From positions 62,001-126,000 of the forward strand of contig CAYZWU010000005.1 of the NCBI GenBank assembly GCA_964482235.1: DNA of 64,000 bases, given 5' to 3'. Position numbers and translations under genes: made by a program. This document shows, one piece after another, positions 8,740-16,035 of this stretch (its first letter is position 1; every line of letters begins with the position of its first letter). This DNA is from CAYZWU01 sp964482235 (lineage in GTDB: Bacteria; Planctomycetota; B15-G4; CAYZWU01). The notes below the pieces were generated by a model. The model ran no database searches. It saw nothing but the letters and a program-made list of their open reading frames with translations, and had not been told where the DNA came from.

Positions 8740-10437
8740 TCAGGGCGAATTAACGGTCAGCACCTCGTGATTCGTGAGGAACGACGCCGGATTGCCGATA
8801 GGGCCGATCAGGGCCTGGACGGGGTGCTCCTCCCCAACAAGCCACGCGGCCGGGACGGCAGACGCAACGGCGAGAATGCCGTCGGTCCCGATGGAGCCGA
8901 GCGGAAAGGACTGCACCGGACCCTGGAGATAGAAATCGCCGTAGCTCGTCGGCAGGGGTGGATCGAGCACGCCCGTGCCGAGGCCGAGGGTCACCGTCTC
9001 GCCCGGCGGACCGATCACGCGCAGCGAGATCAGGGCGCCCGGCACCACATCGCCGACGTGATAGAGATGGGGGTGGTTCTCGTCGGCGCCCATGTCGACC
9101 GTGCCGTCATGGATCCGCGGATCGCCCTCGAAGTCCTCTGCCGGCAAGCCGGCAACCGTGCTGTCCCCGCTGTTCCGGCAGGGCGAGGCCGGGAGAAGGT
9201 GGAAGTCGGCGATCCCGGAGCCCGCGAAAAGCGGATCGGCGTCGATCATCCCCTGCCCCCAGTTGAGAGTGCTGTTCTGCCCCACGTAGGTGCTGTTCAG
9301 ACCGCCCTCCACATCGGAGAAGCTGATGGTGAGTGATGCCTGATAGGTCCACATCCCATCGACGAAGAGCTCCTTCCCCTGGGGCGCAGCATTACCCCAC
9401 AGGATCGTGTTGACGACAATGGGGTCGGCTTCCGCGTAGGCGTGGATCCCGCCGCCTTCCGAGGCGGAGTTCCGGGTGATGGTGCAGTTCACCACCATGG
9501 GATTGGACTCGTCCCTGAACCAGATCCCGCCGCCGCCGCGGCCGGCCTCGTTCCAGAAGATCACGTTGTTCGAGATCGTGGCGGAGGACTCGAAGCTGTA
9601 GATTCCGCCGCCGTCGCCCACCGTGTCGTTGCCCTTGATCGTGTTGCTTACGATGGTCACGGGAGACTCGAAGCAGTAGATCCCGGCACCGCCGGAATTC
9701 TGCGCGCTGTTCCCCTCGATCATGTTGTCCCGGATCAGGGAGGATGAGTAGACGCAGGAAATCCCGCCGCCTTTGCTGTAGGCATTGTTTCCTTCGATGC
9801 GGTTGTTCAGGATGTCCGGTGAACAGTCCCGGCAGTAGATCCCGCCGCCGCCGTAGCCGCTACCCGTGTTCTGCACGATGACATTGTCCACGATGCTGGC
9901 CTCTGCCTGGTTCCGGCAGCAAATGCCGCCGCCGGCATACGCGGCCGTGTTGAGCATGATTGTGTTTCCCGAAATGAGCGGGGAGCTTTCGTCGCAGTTT
10001 ATGCCGCCTCCATAGCCGTCGGCGGAGGATCCGCTAGCCCAGTTGCTCGTGATCACGTTTCCCCTGATGACGGGCGAGGAGCCACCGGAGCAGAGGATGC
10101 CGGCCCCGTTCGGCGCCTTCCCGTTGGCCAGGGTGAAGCCCTCGATGATCGAGCCTGAGCCCTCACCGCTGACGAAGGAGACCACGCTGCCCGCTGCGCC
10201 GCCGTCGATCGCTGTCATTTCCGGACCGTGGCAGCTCTGCAGGGTGATCGCCTTGCCGAAGAAGTCGATGTTCTCCGTCCAGATCCCGGCCCGGACGAGG
10301 ATCGTGTCGCCGTCGACCGCGGCGTTGATCGCATCCTGGATCAAGGAGTGGTCGTCCGGAACGGTGATCACCGCGCCCCGGGACTGGCTGCAAAAAATCA
10401 GGGTGAACAGGCAGGTCAGCAACAGTGTCCGGTTCAT
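8740..10437 (-). CDS. Secreted right-handed beta-helix protein (copy 1)
   Basis: This 565-residue protein has a signal peptide (ending near SQSRG, residue 20) followed by the DUF1565/NosD-like opening ITVPDDHSLIQDAIN and DGDTILVRAGIW. About fifteen short repeats of the form G-GGGIYC-xSSPxIxNNxIxxN build a parallel beta-helix. It ends in DMGADENHPHLYHVGD and a ~110-residue beta-rich domain that is shared with the beta-helix proteins at 19.3 and 28.4 kb and with the decayed copy at 32.7 kb. No catalytic residues of pectate lyases are evident, so a binding or structural role is as likely as a carbohydrate-active one. An AGGAGAG site lies ahead of the ATG. Confidence 0.88.
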   Translation of the reverse strand: MNRTLLLTCLFTLIFCSQSRGAVITVPDDHSLIQDAINAAVDGDTILVRAGIWTENIDFFGKAITLQSCHGPEMTAIDGGAAGSVVSFVSGEGSGSIIEGFTLANGKAPNGAGILCSGGSSPVIRGNVITSNWASGSSADGYGGGINCDESSPLISGNTIMLNTAAYAGGGICCRNQAEASIVDNVIVQNTGSGYGGGGIYCRDCSPDILNNRIEGNNAYSKGGGISCVYSSSLIRDNMIEGNSAQNSGGAGIYCFESPVTIVSNTIKGNDTVGDGGGIYSFESSATISNNVIFWNEAGRGGGGIWFRDESNPMVVNCTITRNSASEGGGIHAYAEADPIVVNTILWGNAAPQGKELFVDGMWTYQASLTISFSDVEGGLNSTYVGQNSTLNWGQGMIDADPLFAGSGIADFHLLPASPCRNSGDSTVAGLPAEDFEGDPRIHDGTVDMGADENHPHLYHVGDVVPGALISLRVIGPPGETVTLGLGTGVLDPPLPTSYGDFYLQGPVQSFPLGSIGTDGILAVASAVPAAWLVGEEHPVQALIGPIGNPASFLTNHEVLTVNSP

Positions 10438-10638
10438 CGAACTGCTCTCCTCAGGAAATCGGGGGGAAACAGGGTCGTAATGGTTTTGTTTCAGACTGAG
10501 AAGCGGAAAAGGAGTCTCCTCTCGAACAGGAAAAACCTGGAACCTGGATCGAACTGATATATCTATAGAGGTATGGAGAGTCCGGGCGCAAAATCGGGCT
10601 CACCCGATCCCAGGCAACCTGAAAGAAAGGACAGATCG

Positions 10639-11520
10639 ATGAGAACAGGAACTGCTCTTCTACTCCTGTCGCTCTGCTGCTTCCTCGATCCCCTGCCTGC
10701 CGCGTCACCCTCGGAGGAGGCCCAAAGGCCGATGTCCGGCGAGGTTGCAGCCGCGAAGGGCAATGACGAGAAAGATCTCTTCTCCAAGCGGTGGATCGTC
10801 CGCGGCCGGGCCCTCGACGAGAAGGGCAAGGGGATCGAGGGGGCCGTGGTGAAGGCCAACTGCGGCTGCGGCACCCTGATGCCCACGGGGAAGACACTGA
10901 CGGGCAAGGACGGCTCCTACACGCTCAGGTTCGGCCCCGGCATGGGGATGGTGAACGAGAAGACGGGCAAGGAGGAGGTCGGCCTCCAGGCCGCGTCGAT
11001 CTTCGCCCTGAAGGACGGTTTCTTCGAGAAGAACCTGAATCGCCAGGGCGATCTCTACATGGCCGGTACGAAGCCGCGAAAGAAGGTGCTCCGGGACGCC
11101 GGGCCGGTCCGCGTTCTTCTTCCAGGCAAGCCGGTCCGCCTCGACTTCGTGCTGAAGCCGGCTGCCGTGCTGAAGGGGACGGTGCTCGACGAAGCGGGGC
11201 TCCCCGTTGGCGGTCAGCCGATCTGGATCAGCGGCGACGAGCTGCCCCCCTCGTCCAGCGTTCTGGCGCAGGCCAGGACGGACCGGGATGGACTGTTCTA
11301 CTTTCGCGACGTGCCCACCGGCTACGCGTGGCACCTGGTGATGAGCCATCCGAGAGCGGGAAAGGACGAGACGACAGCCGCCTTCCGCCTTGCAAAAGCC
11401 TGCAGCCACGAGGTGAGCCTGATCTGCCGCCGGCCCCACTCCTCCGATCCGAAAAGTCTTCTGATCCTCTCCAGCGGCCCGAAGCCTGTTCCGGAAGAAG
11501 AACGGAGAGGGAAGAAATAA
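10639..11520 (+). CDS. Exported protein with carboxypeptidase-regulatory-like domain
   Basis: The ATG at 10639 is chosen over one 66 bases upstream because it has an AAGGA site and starts a clean signal peptide (MRTGTALLLLSLCCFL). The 293-residue product has one or two Ig-like carboxypeptidase-regulatory repeats: GRALDEKGKGIEGAVVKAN with SYTLRFGPG, and LKGTVLDEAGLPVGGQPIW with GLFYFRDVPTGYAW. Such domains are beta-sandwiches of binding or structural use, not peptidases. It is transcribed divergently from the beta-helix gene at 8.7-10.4 kb. The role is unknown. Confidence 0.8.
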   Translation: MRTGTALLLLSLCCFLDPLPAASPSEEAQRPMSGEVAAAKGNDEKDLFSKRWIVRGRALDEKGKGIEGAVVKANCGCGTLMPTGKTLTGKDGSYTLRFGPGMGMVNEKTGKEEVGLQAASIFALKDGFFEKNLNRQGDLYMAGTKPRKKVLRDAGPVRVLLPGKPVRLDFVLKPAAVLKGTVLDEAGLPVGGQPIWISGDELPPSSSVLAQARTDRDGLFYFRDVPTGYAWHLVMSHPRAGKDETTAAFRLAKACSHEVSLICRRPHSSDPKSLLILSSGPKPVPEEERRGKK

Positions 11521-11602
11521 CCCCTGTCCCGCCCCAGCAGATGGTTCCTTGTATCAGATTCAAGGTGTGTTATCTTTTTTCCGAAGTTCTCATGAGGCAG
11601 AG

Positions 11603-11629
11603 CCTGCCGGCTTTCTTGATCCCGGCAGG
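11603..11629. other. Hairpin in the leader of the 11.7 kb gene
   Basis: CCTGCCGG and CCGGCAGG form a perfect eight-pair stem with an 11-base loop, ending about 40 bases before the next start codon. With no T-run it may be a weak terminator of the gene before it or a leader structure. Nothing further can be said. Confidence 0.3.
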
Positions 11630-11667
11630 GATCCCGGAGCTTGCATCGGAATACAGAGGGTACAATA

Positions 11668-13026
11668 GTGAATGTGATCATCCTGGTCCTGGATGCCTTG
11701 AGACCCGACCACCTGTCCTGCTACGGCTTCGACAAGGAGACCTCCCCCAACATGGACAGGCTGGCCCGGCGCGGCCTCCTGTTCCGGAACGCCATCTCGC
11801 AGGCAGGCTGGACCCTCCCGTCGCATGCGTCGCTCTTCACCGGTCTCTACCCGGCCGAGCATGGCGCCACCGATGAGCACCACTTTCTCGATCCGCAGAT
11901 CCCCACGCTGGCCGAGATCCTGACGCGTAACGGATACGACTGCCTGGCCGCCACATCCAATGCGTGGATCAGCGAGACCACGGGAATGACGCGGGGATTC
12001 GGCGACGTCTGCCAGCCTTCCCTCTACAGCGGCTTCAAGAAGATCGCCATGGCTGCGCGCAAGAGGTATCTCGACAAGGACCACGGCGCCGCCACGATAT
12101 GCAGGTACGTGAAGAAGTGGCTGCGTGGGCGGAGCCCGGACCGCCCCTTCTTCCTGTTCATGAATCTTCTGGAAACGCACACCCCCTATCATGTTCCCGA
12201 ACGGTTCTTCAGGCCTTATCTGCCCCAGGGGACGACTCCGGCCAAGGCGCTCTCCGTCAACCAGGACTGCGACGCCTTCATGGCCGGGAAGGCTCCCATG
12301 TCGCCCTCCGACTTCGACCTGCTTCGGTCGATCTACTGCGGAGCCATCTCCTACCTGGACTGGTGGCTGGGAGAGCTTTACAGGTATCTCGAGTCGCTGG
12401 GACAGGCGGAGAACACGCTCCTGGTGATCACGGCGGACCATGGAGAAAACTTCGGGGAGCACGGCCTGATGGGGCACAGATTCTGCCTCTACGACTCGCT
12501 CATCAAGGTGCCGCTCATCGTGACCGGTCCCGGAGTCGCGGCGGCGAAGGAACCGGTGGAATCACAGGCCCAGATGATCGATGTCCCCTGCACCATCCTC
12601 GACCTGGCCGGTCTGCAGGATATCCCGGAACGGAAATCGATGTCAGGCCTGAACCTTCAGAAGATCGCCGGCAGCGAGGAAGAACACCCTCATGTCATCT
12701 CTCTGCAGTCGCTGCCGAACCTGACCGTCTATGAAAGAGACTACCCCGAATTCGATCCTTCAACCTTCAACCGTCGCATCCGCTCGGTCCGGACTCTGGA
12801 CTTCAAGTACATCGCCTATTCCGACGGTTCGGAGGAACTTTTCAACCTAAAGAAAGATCACGCAGAAACCGAAAACCTGATTGAGAAGGAACCGGAGAAG
12901 GCAGGGCTCTTTCGCAATATACTGGACGAGTGGTCGAAACGATATGTGTCGCGCAGCCAGGAAGACGGTCCCGAAATGGACGAAAAGATGAAAAAAAGCC
13001 TGGAGCAACTGGGATATATCGTGTAA
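11668..13026 (+). CDS. Alkaline-phosphatase-superfamily (sulfatase-fold) hydrolase or transferase
   Basis: GTG at 11668 is preferred: AGAGGG lies seven bases ahead and the protein then starts directly with the fold's first strand (VNVIILVLDALRPDHLSCYG). The 452-residue protein has the sulfatase fold, with metal ligands in LVLDALRPD and VITADHGENFGEHG. The nucleophile position reads WTLPSHASLFTG, i.e. Thr49 where true sulfatases have Cys or Ser turned into formylglycine. A threonine there is typical of phosphatase, phosphodiesterase or phosphotransferase members, so annotation as a sulfatase would be doubtful. There is no signal peptide, so it is probably cytoplasmic or membrane-associated. 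An acyl carrier protein, SGNH hydrolase and acyltransferase follow closely, suggesting work on a surface polymer or lipid head group. Confidence 0.8.
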   Translation: MNVIILVLDALRPDHLSCYGFDKETSPNMDRLARRGLLFRNAISQAGWTLPSHASLFTGLYPAEHGATDEHHFLDPQIPTLAEILTRNGYDCLAATSNAWISETTGMTRGFGDVCQPSLYSGFKKIAMAARKRYLDKDHGAATICRYVKKWLRGRSPDRPFFLFMNLLETHTPYHVPERFFRPYLPQGTTPAKALSVNQDCDAFMAGKAPMSPSDFDLLRSIYCGAISYLDWWLGELYRYLESLGQAENTLLVITADHGENFGEHGLMGHRFCLYDSLIKVPLIVTGPGVAAAKEPVESQAQMIDVPCTILDLAGLQDIPERKSMSGLNLQKIAGSEEEHPHVISLQSLPNLTVYERDYPEFDPSTFNRRIRSVRTLDFKYIAYSDGSEELFNLKKDHAETENLIEKEPEKAGLFRNILDEWSKRYVSRSQEDGPEMDEKMKKSLEQLGYIV

Positions 13027-13087
13027 TTTGTGTATGAAAATAAGTCCATGTAAGGGATGCTACTTAGTTTAAGGGGACAGTCCGCAA

Positions 13088-13366
13088 TTGCCTGCGATAA
13101 AAGAGACGACATTGATATCCGAGAGCCGGGACAAGATCAGAGAGTATATTCTGAAGAGCTTTCTGTTTTCAGAAGAGGTCTTTCCCTATACCGATGACGA
13201 TTCCCTGATCGAGAACCGGATCATCGATTCTCTCGGGATTCTGGAACTGGTGACATACATCGAAGAGACGTTCAACCTCGCGGTCAGCGACGAGGACATC
13301 GTTCCGGAAAATTTCGATTCGATCAATAAACTGGCTAATTACGTTTCCCGCCGGACTTCGACTTGA
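13088..13366 (+). CDS. Stand-alone acyl carrier protein
   Basis: A 92-residue acidic protein with the phosphopantetheine attachment motif IIDSLGIL (Ser48) and the four-helix pattern of acyl carrier proteins. The TTG start at 13088 has AGGGG about ten bases ahead; there is no in-frame ATG. It is not next to fatty-acid synthesis genes. Instead it sits between a phosphatase-fold enzyme and an SGNH hydrolase whose start overlaps its stop (TTGA), so it probably carries an acyl or aminoacyl group for a specialised modification reaction. No ligase to load it is seen nearby. Confidence 0.9.
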   Translation: MPAIKETTLISESRDKIREYILKSFLFSEEVFPYTDDDSLIENRIIDSLGILELVTYIEETFNLAVSDEDIVPENFDSINKLANYVSRRTST

Positions 13367-13986
13367 ATCAGATTGGGCCGACAGAGGGATCTTCCAAGCA
13401 CATCGTTCTTGTTGGCGCATCCGTTGGCCGGCAATGGGACCTGAAACGACTGCCCGAAAGAGAAGGTATCAACCGGTATCGGCTCGAGTATGCCGGGCTC
13501 TTTCGATTTGACAAAAGCGCACTGATCCGGGAAATCCTGGAGCGGGACGGCAACAGGCCGGACGGCTTGATCATCAAGGAGTGTGCCGCTTACTTCCCGG
13601 GGCCGTTGCCTCGATACAGGGACCTCGTGACCGGCTGGGTGGATGCCTGCTCGAACAGCGGCGTGAAGCCGATTCTCGCCACGGTGGCGCCCGTGGTTCC
13701 CCCGGTGACGATCGCCCAGAAGGCGCGCGCTTTCGTGAAAAAACGGATCCTGGGGAAGGGCGACAGGCTCTTGGCCATCGGGGAGTTCAACGACTGGGTG
13801 CGGCTCTTCACCGAACGAAGAAACCTTCCCCTGCTCGACCTGGAAGCTGCCCTCGGGGTGAGCGCTGAGGACAGGAGCCTGCGTCGCGACCTGCACAGCG
13901 GCGACGGGCTTCATCTCAACGGGAGTGCTTATAAAATACTCGACAGGCTTGCTCTTCAAGTTCTGGATGGTATAGATTGGCGTTGA
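13363..13986 (+). CDS. SGNH/GDSL-like hydrolase
   Basis: This 207-residue protein opens with HIVLVGASVGRQW, where GAS replaces the usual GDS block I with the nucleophilic Ser, and closes with DGLHLNGSAYKIL, the block V Asp-x-x-His. Blocks II and III are poorly conserved. There is no signal peptide. SGNH enzymes act as esterases or as O-acyl transfer partners on sugars. The start codon overlaps the acyl carrier protein's stop, which supports a joint role in adding or removing acyl groups. The unusual blocks leave the activity uncertain. Confidence 0.75.
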   Translation: MNQIGPTEGSSKHIVLVGASVGRQWDLKRLPEREGINRYRLEYAGLFRFDKSALIREILERDGNRPDGLIIKECAAYFPGPLPRYRDLVTGWVDACSNSGVKPILATVAPVVPPVTIAQKARAFVKKRILGKGDRLLAIGEFNDWVRLFTERRNLPLLDLEAALGVSAEDRSLRRDLHSGDGLHLNGSAYKILDRLALQVLDGIDWR

Positions 13987-14040
13987 TAGCGGGAATCAGA
14001 CGGTCTCGAATGGAACATTTGCTGAAACGGGAAATGACCG

Positions 14041-14655
14041 ATGGCTTTGTTCCCGAACTTTCGTGAGGATGTGAAGCGCCACTTCCGCCCCGGCCAGAAG
14101 CCGGGATTCTGGAAGATTCTCTTCAAGATCGTCTCCATCGAGGGGATCTGGGCCGTCTCCATCTACCGTTTCCTGAGCTGGTACCACCGCCGCTGTCCCA
14201 TGGCGATCAAGTGGCTCATCTTCCCCGGCTTCGTCTTCTTCTACTACTTTTCCAGGCTCTTTCTCGATGTGCATATCAGCCACAAGGCGAAGATCGGCAA
14301 GGGCCTCTTTCTCGAGCACACTGCCGCGATCTACGTGGGTCCCATCGAGATGGGAGAATACTGCAATATCAATCAGGAGGTGACGATCGGGCAGGGCCCG
14401 CCGCCGGAGCAGGACAGCATCGCGACATTCGGCGACCGTGTCTGGATCGGCGCGGGAGCCAAGATCTTCGGCAACGCCTGCGTGGGAAACGACGTCGTCA
14501 TCGGACCGCTCACCCTGGTCACCAAGGACGTGCCCGACGGAGCCACGATCCTGGGCAATCCACCGCGGATCTTCCAGAACCTGCCATCGGGCGACAGGAT
14601 ATCCGGGATCAACGACGGGCTGGCCCATCGGCCCGACTATCCTCCCAAGGAATAG
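14041..14655 (+). CDS. Serine O-acetyltransferase-like (left-handed beta-helix) acyltransferase
   Basis: A 204-residue member of the CysE/LbH family. The N-terminal helical part (residues 1-80) includes two hydrophobic stretches (WAVSIYRFLSWYHRR and WLIFPGFVFFYYFSRLF), more lipophilic than in cytosolic CysE. Hexapeptide repeats follow from about residue 88 (KIGKGLFLEHTAAIYVG, CNINQEVTIGQG, GDRVWIGAGAKIFG, VGNDVVIGPLTLVTKDVPDGA, LGNPPRI). It may make O-acetylserine, but its place after ACP and SGNH genes and its membrane-seeking N-terminus fit acetylation of a surface glycan equally well. Confidence 0.85.
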   Translation: MALFPNFREDVKRHFRPGQKPGFWKILFKIVSIEGIWAVSIYRFLSWYHRRCPMAIKWLIFPGFVFFYYFSRLFLDVHISHKAKIGKGLFLEHTAAIYVGPIEMGEYCNINQEVTIGQGPPPEQDSIATFGDRVWIGAGAKIFGNACVGNDVVIGPLTLVTKDVPDGATILGNPPRIFQNLPSGDRISGINDGLAHRPDYPPKE

Positions 14656-14675
14656 CATTCCCGAGAATCGAGATC

Positions 14676-15137
14676 ATGGAAGACTCGGATTTCACGCGCG
14701 AAGAGTTCTACGGCATCTGCTTCCCCTGGTTCGCCGTCGACCGGGAGGGTCGAATCGGCCTGTTGACGGCCGGCTACTCACCCGTTCCCCGGATCATATT
14801 CGACGGCGGAGAAGAAGTTTACGAGCAGGTCCGGGACACGCTGCTCGATCTGCCGGAAACGTCGGGAGCCCTGCTGAGCGATCGCTGCCGGAATATCCTC
14901 GAAACGCAGCCCGGCGTGGACTTCACCGAAAACGAGAAGGAATCGAGGAAAGGCTTCTTCAGCTTCGAGGAAACGGGCCAGGGCGGCCCGTACATCCTTT
15001 ACTGCACCCCCATCAATCCCCTGCACGTCGGAGATCTTCCGCCGGAAATCCGGAAGGAGCTGCGGAAGCTCACCATGGATGCCGTCCTGTTCAGGGAGGA
15101 CGAAGAGATCGACGTCGCTGCCCTGTTCGACTGCTGA
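14676..15137 (+). CDS. Uncharacterised acidic protein
   Basis: The frame begins at ATG 14676, 21 bases after the acyltransferase stop, giving 153 residues. I do not recognise a family. It is acidic, with no signal peptide or membrane segment. It has a pattern of strands and helices with a Phe/Trp-rich start (REEFYGICFPWFAVD) and a C-terminal LRKLTMDAVLFREDEEIDV. By position it is the last gene of the 11.7-15.1 kb run and ends before a strong hairpin. Its compact acidic character resembles small immunity or accessory proteins, but that is a guess. Confidence 0.65.
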   Translation: MEDSDFTREEFYGICFPWFAVDREGRIGLLTAGYSPVPRIIFDGGEEVYEQVRDTLLDLPETSGALLSDRCRNILETQPGVDFTENEKESRKGFFSFEETGQGGPYILYCTPINPLHVGDLPPEIRKELRKLTMDAVLFREDEEIDVAALFDC

Positions 15138-15163
15138 TTCCGCTCTCCCGATACAGACAGGAA

Positions 15164-15210
15164 TCTGCCCCGAAAGATCCGGTCCAGGACCGGATGAGTT
15201 CCGGGGCAGA
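15164..15210. terminator. Nested perfect hairpin between convergent genes
   Basis: An outer nine-pair stem (TCTGCCCCG with CGGGGCAGA) encloses an inner nine-pair stem (ATCCGGTCC with GGACCGGAT) with a one-base tip. Small asymmetric bulges AAAG and GAGTT(C) separate them. It lies midway between the stops of the 14.7 kb gene and rubrerythrin, as a two-way transcription terminator would. There is no T-tract on either side. Confidence 0.6.
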
Positions 15211-15260
15211 CTGCCGTTCCAGATGCGCAACTACGGACCAAGGCCCTGTCATGGGCCGGA

Positions 15261-15836
15261 TCAGAAGTTCTTCGCTCTCACTTCGAAGTAGGACTGGGGA
15301 TGCAGGCAGGCGGGGCATTTCTCGAGCGCACCCGTTCCTTCGTGGACGTAGCCGCAATTCCGGCACTTCCACTGAACGGGCTGATCCTTGGTGAAGACCT
15401 TGCCCTTCTCCACGTTGTCGAGCAGCTTGCGATAACGTTCCTCGTGCTCCTTCTCCACCTTGGCTATCATGGTGAAGGCTGCCGCCACTTCGGGAAATCC
15501 CTCCTCGTCGGCCTTGGCGGCGAATGCCGGATAGAGCTCGGTCCACTCCTCGTTCTCGCCATCCGCCGATGCCTTCAGGTTGCCGGCCGTGGTATCGATC
15601 ACGCCCGCCGGGTATGCGGCCGATATCTCCACCATGCCGCCCTCGAGGAACTTGAAGAACCGCTTGGCATGCTCCTTCTCGTTCTCCGCCGTTTCCATGA
15701 AGATCTCCGCGATCTGGAGCATCCCCTCCTTCCGGGCCACGCCTGCCGCGTAGGTGTACCGGTTCCGAGCCTGGGACTCGCCGGCAAATGCTGCCAGCAG
15801 GTTCTTTTCCGTTTCCGTTCCTTTCAAAGACGCCAC
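15261..15836 (-). CDS. rbr: Rubrerythrin
   Basis: The GTG at 15836 is chosen because a perfect AAGGAGAG site precedes it and the protein then begins VASLKGTETEKNLL, the normal rubrerythrin start. The 191 residues comprise a ferritin-like di-iron domain (ExxH helices ENEKEHA and VEKEHEERY) and a C-terminal rubredoxin-like domain with CRNCGY and CPACLHP cysteine pairs. It reduces hydrogen peroxide using electrons from rubredoxin or ferredoxin, a defence found in anaerobes and microaerophiles. It stands alone, with an AT-rich palindrome in its upstream region that may be an operator. Confidence 0.96.
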   Translation of the reverse strand: MASLKGTETEKNLLAAFAGESQARNRYTYAAGVARKEGMLQIAEIFMETAENEKEHAKRFFKFLEGGMVEISAAYPAGVIDTTAGNLKASADGENEEWTELYPAFAAKADEEGFPEVAAAFTMIAKVEKEHEERYRKLLDNVEKGKVFTKDQPVQWKCRNCGYVHEGTGALEKCPACLHPQSYFEVRAKNF

Positions 15837-15955
15837 TTTCTCTCTCCTTTCGAATGAGCTCTCGATCACTGAATGACAGGCTCCTTTTTCGCTTTTCATC
15901 GTCGAGAATGCAAGAGTCAGATCCTTGATCTCAGGGCCTGTCGCTTGTAGCGGCG

Positions 15956-15970
15956 TAATATATAATATTA
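15956..15970 (-). promoter_or_regulatory. AT-rich 15-base palindrome upstream of rubrerythrin
   Basis: TAATATATAATATTA is a perfect 6-3-6 palindrome, about 120 bases before the rubrerythrin start, within a markedly AT-rich patch in GC-rich DNA. Its length and composition are like binding sites of Fur-family peroxide sensors (PerR), and it also contains TATAAT-like -10 hexamers. The match to the PerR consensus itself is poor. Confidence 0.35.
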
Positions 15971-16035
15971 AATCCTAACTACAAACTATTCTTATTAAAA
16001 GATGAAAATCTTGCGCGTGCCGGCTCGCGGCCTCG

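Noticed and set aside
11668..13026. Arylsulfatase
   Set aside because: The nucleophile position is Thr in a WTLPSH context; formylglycine cannot be made from Thr.
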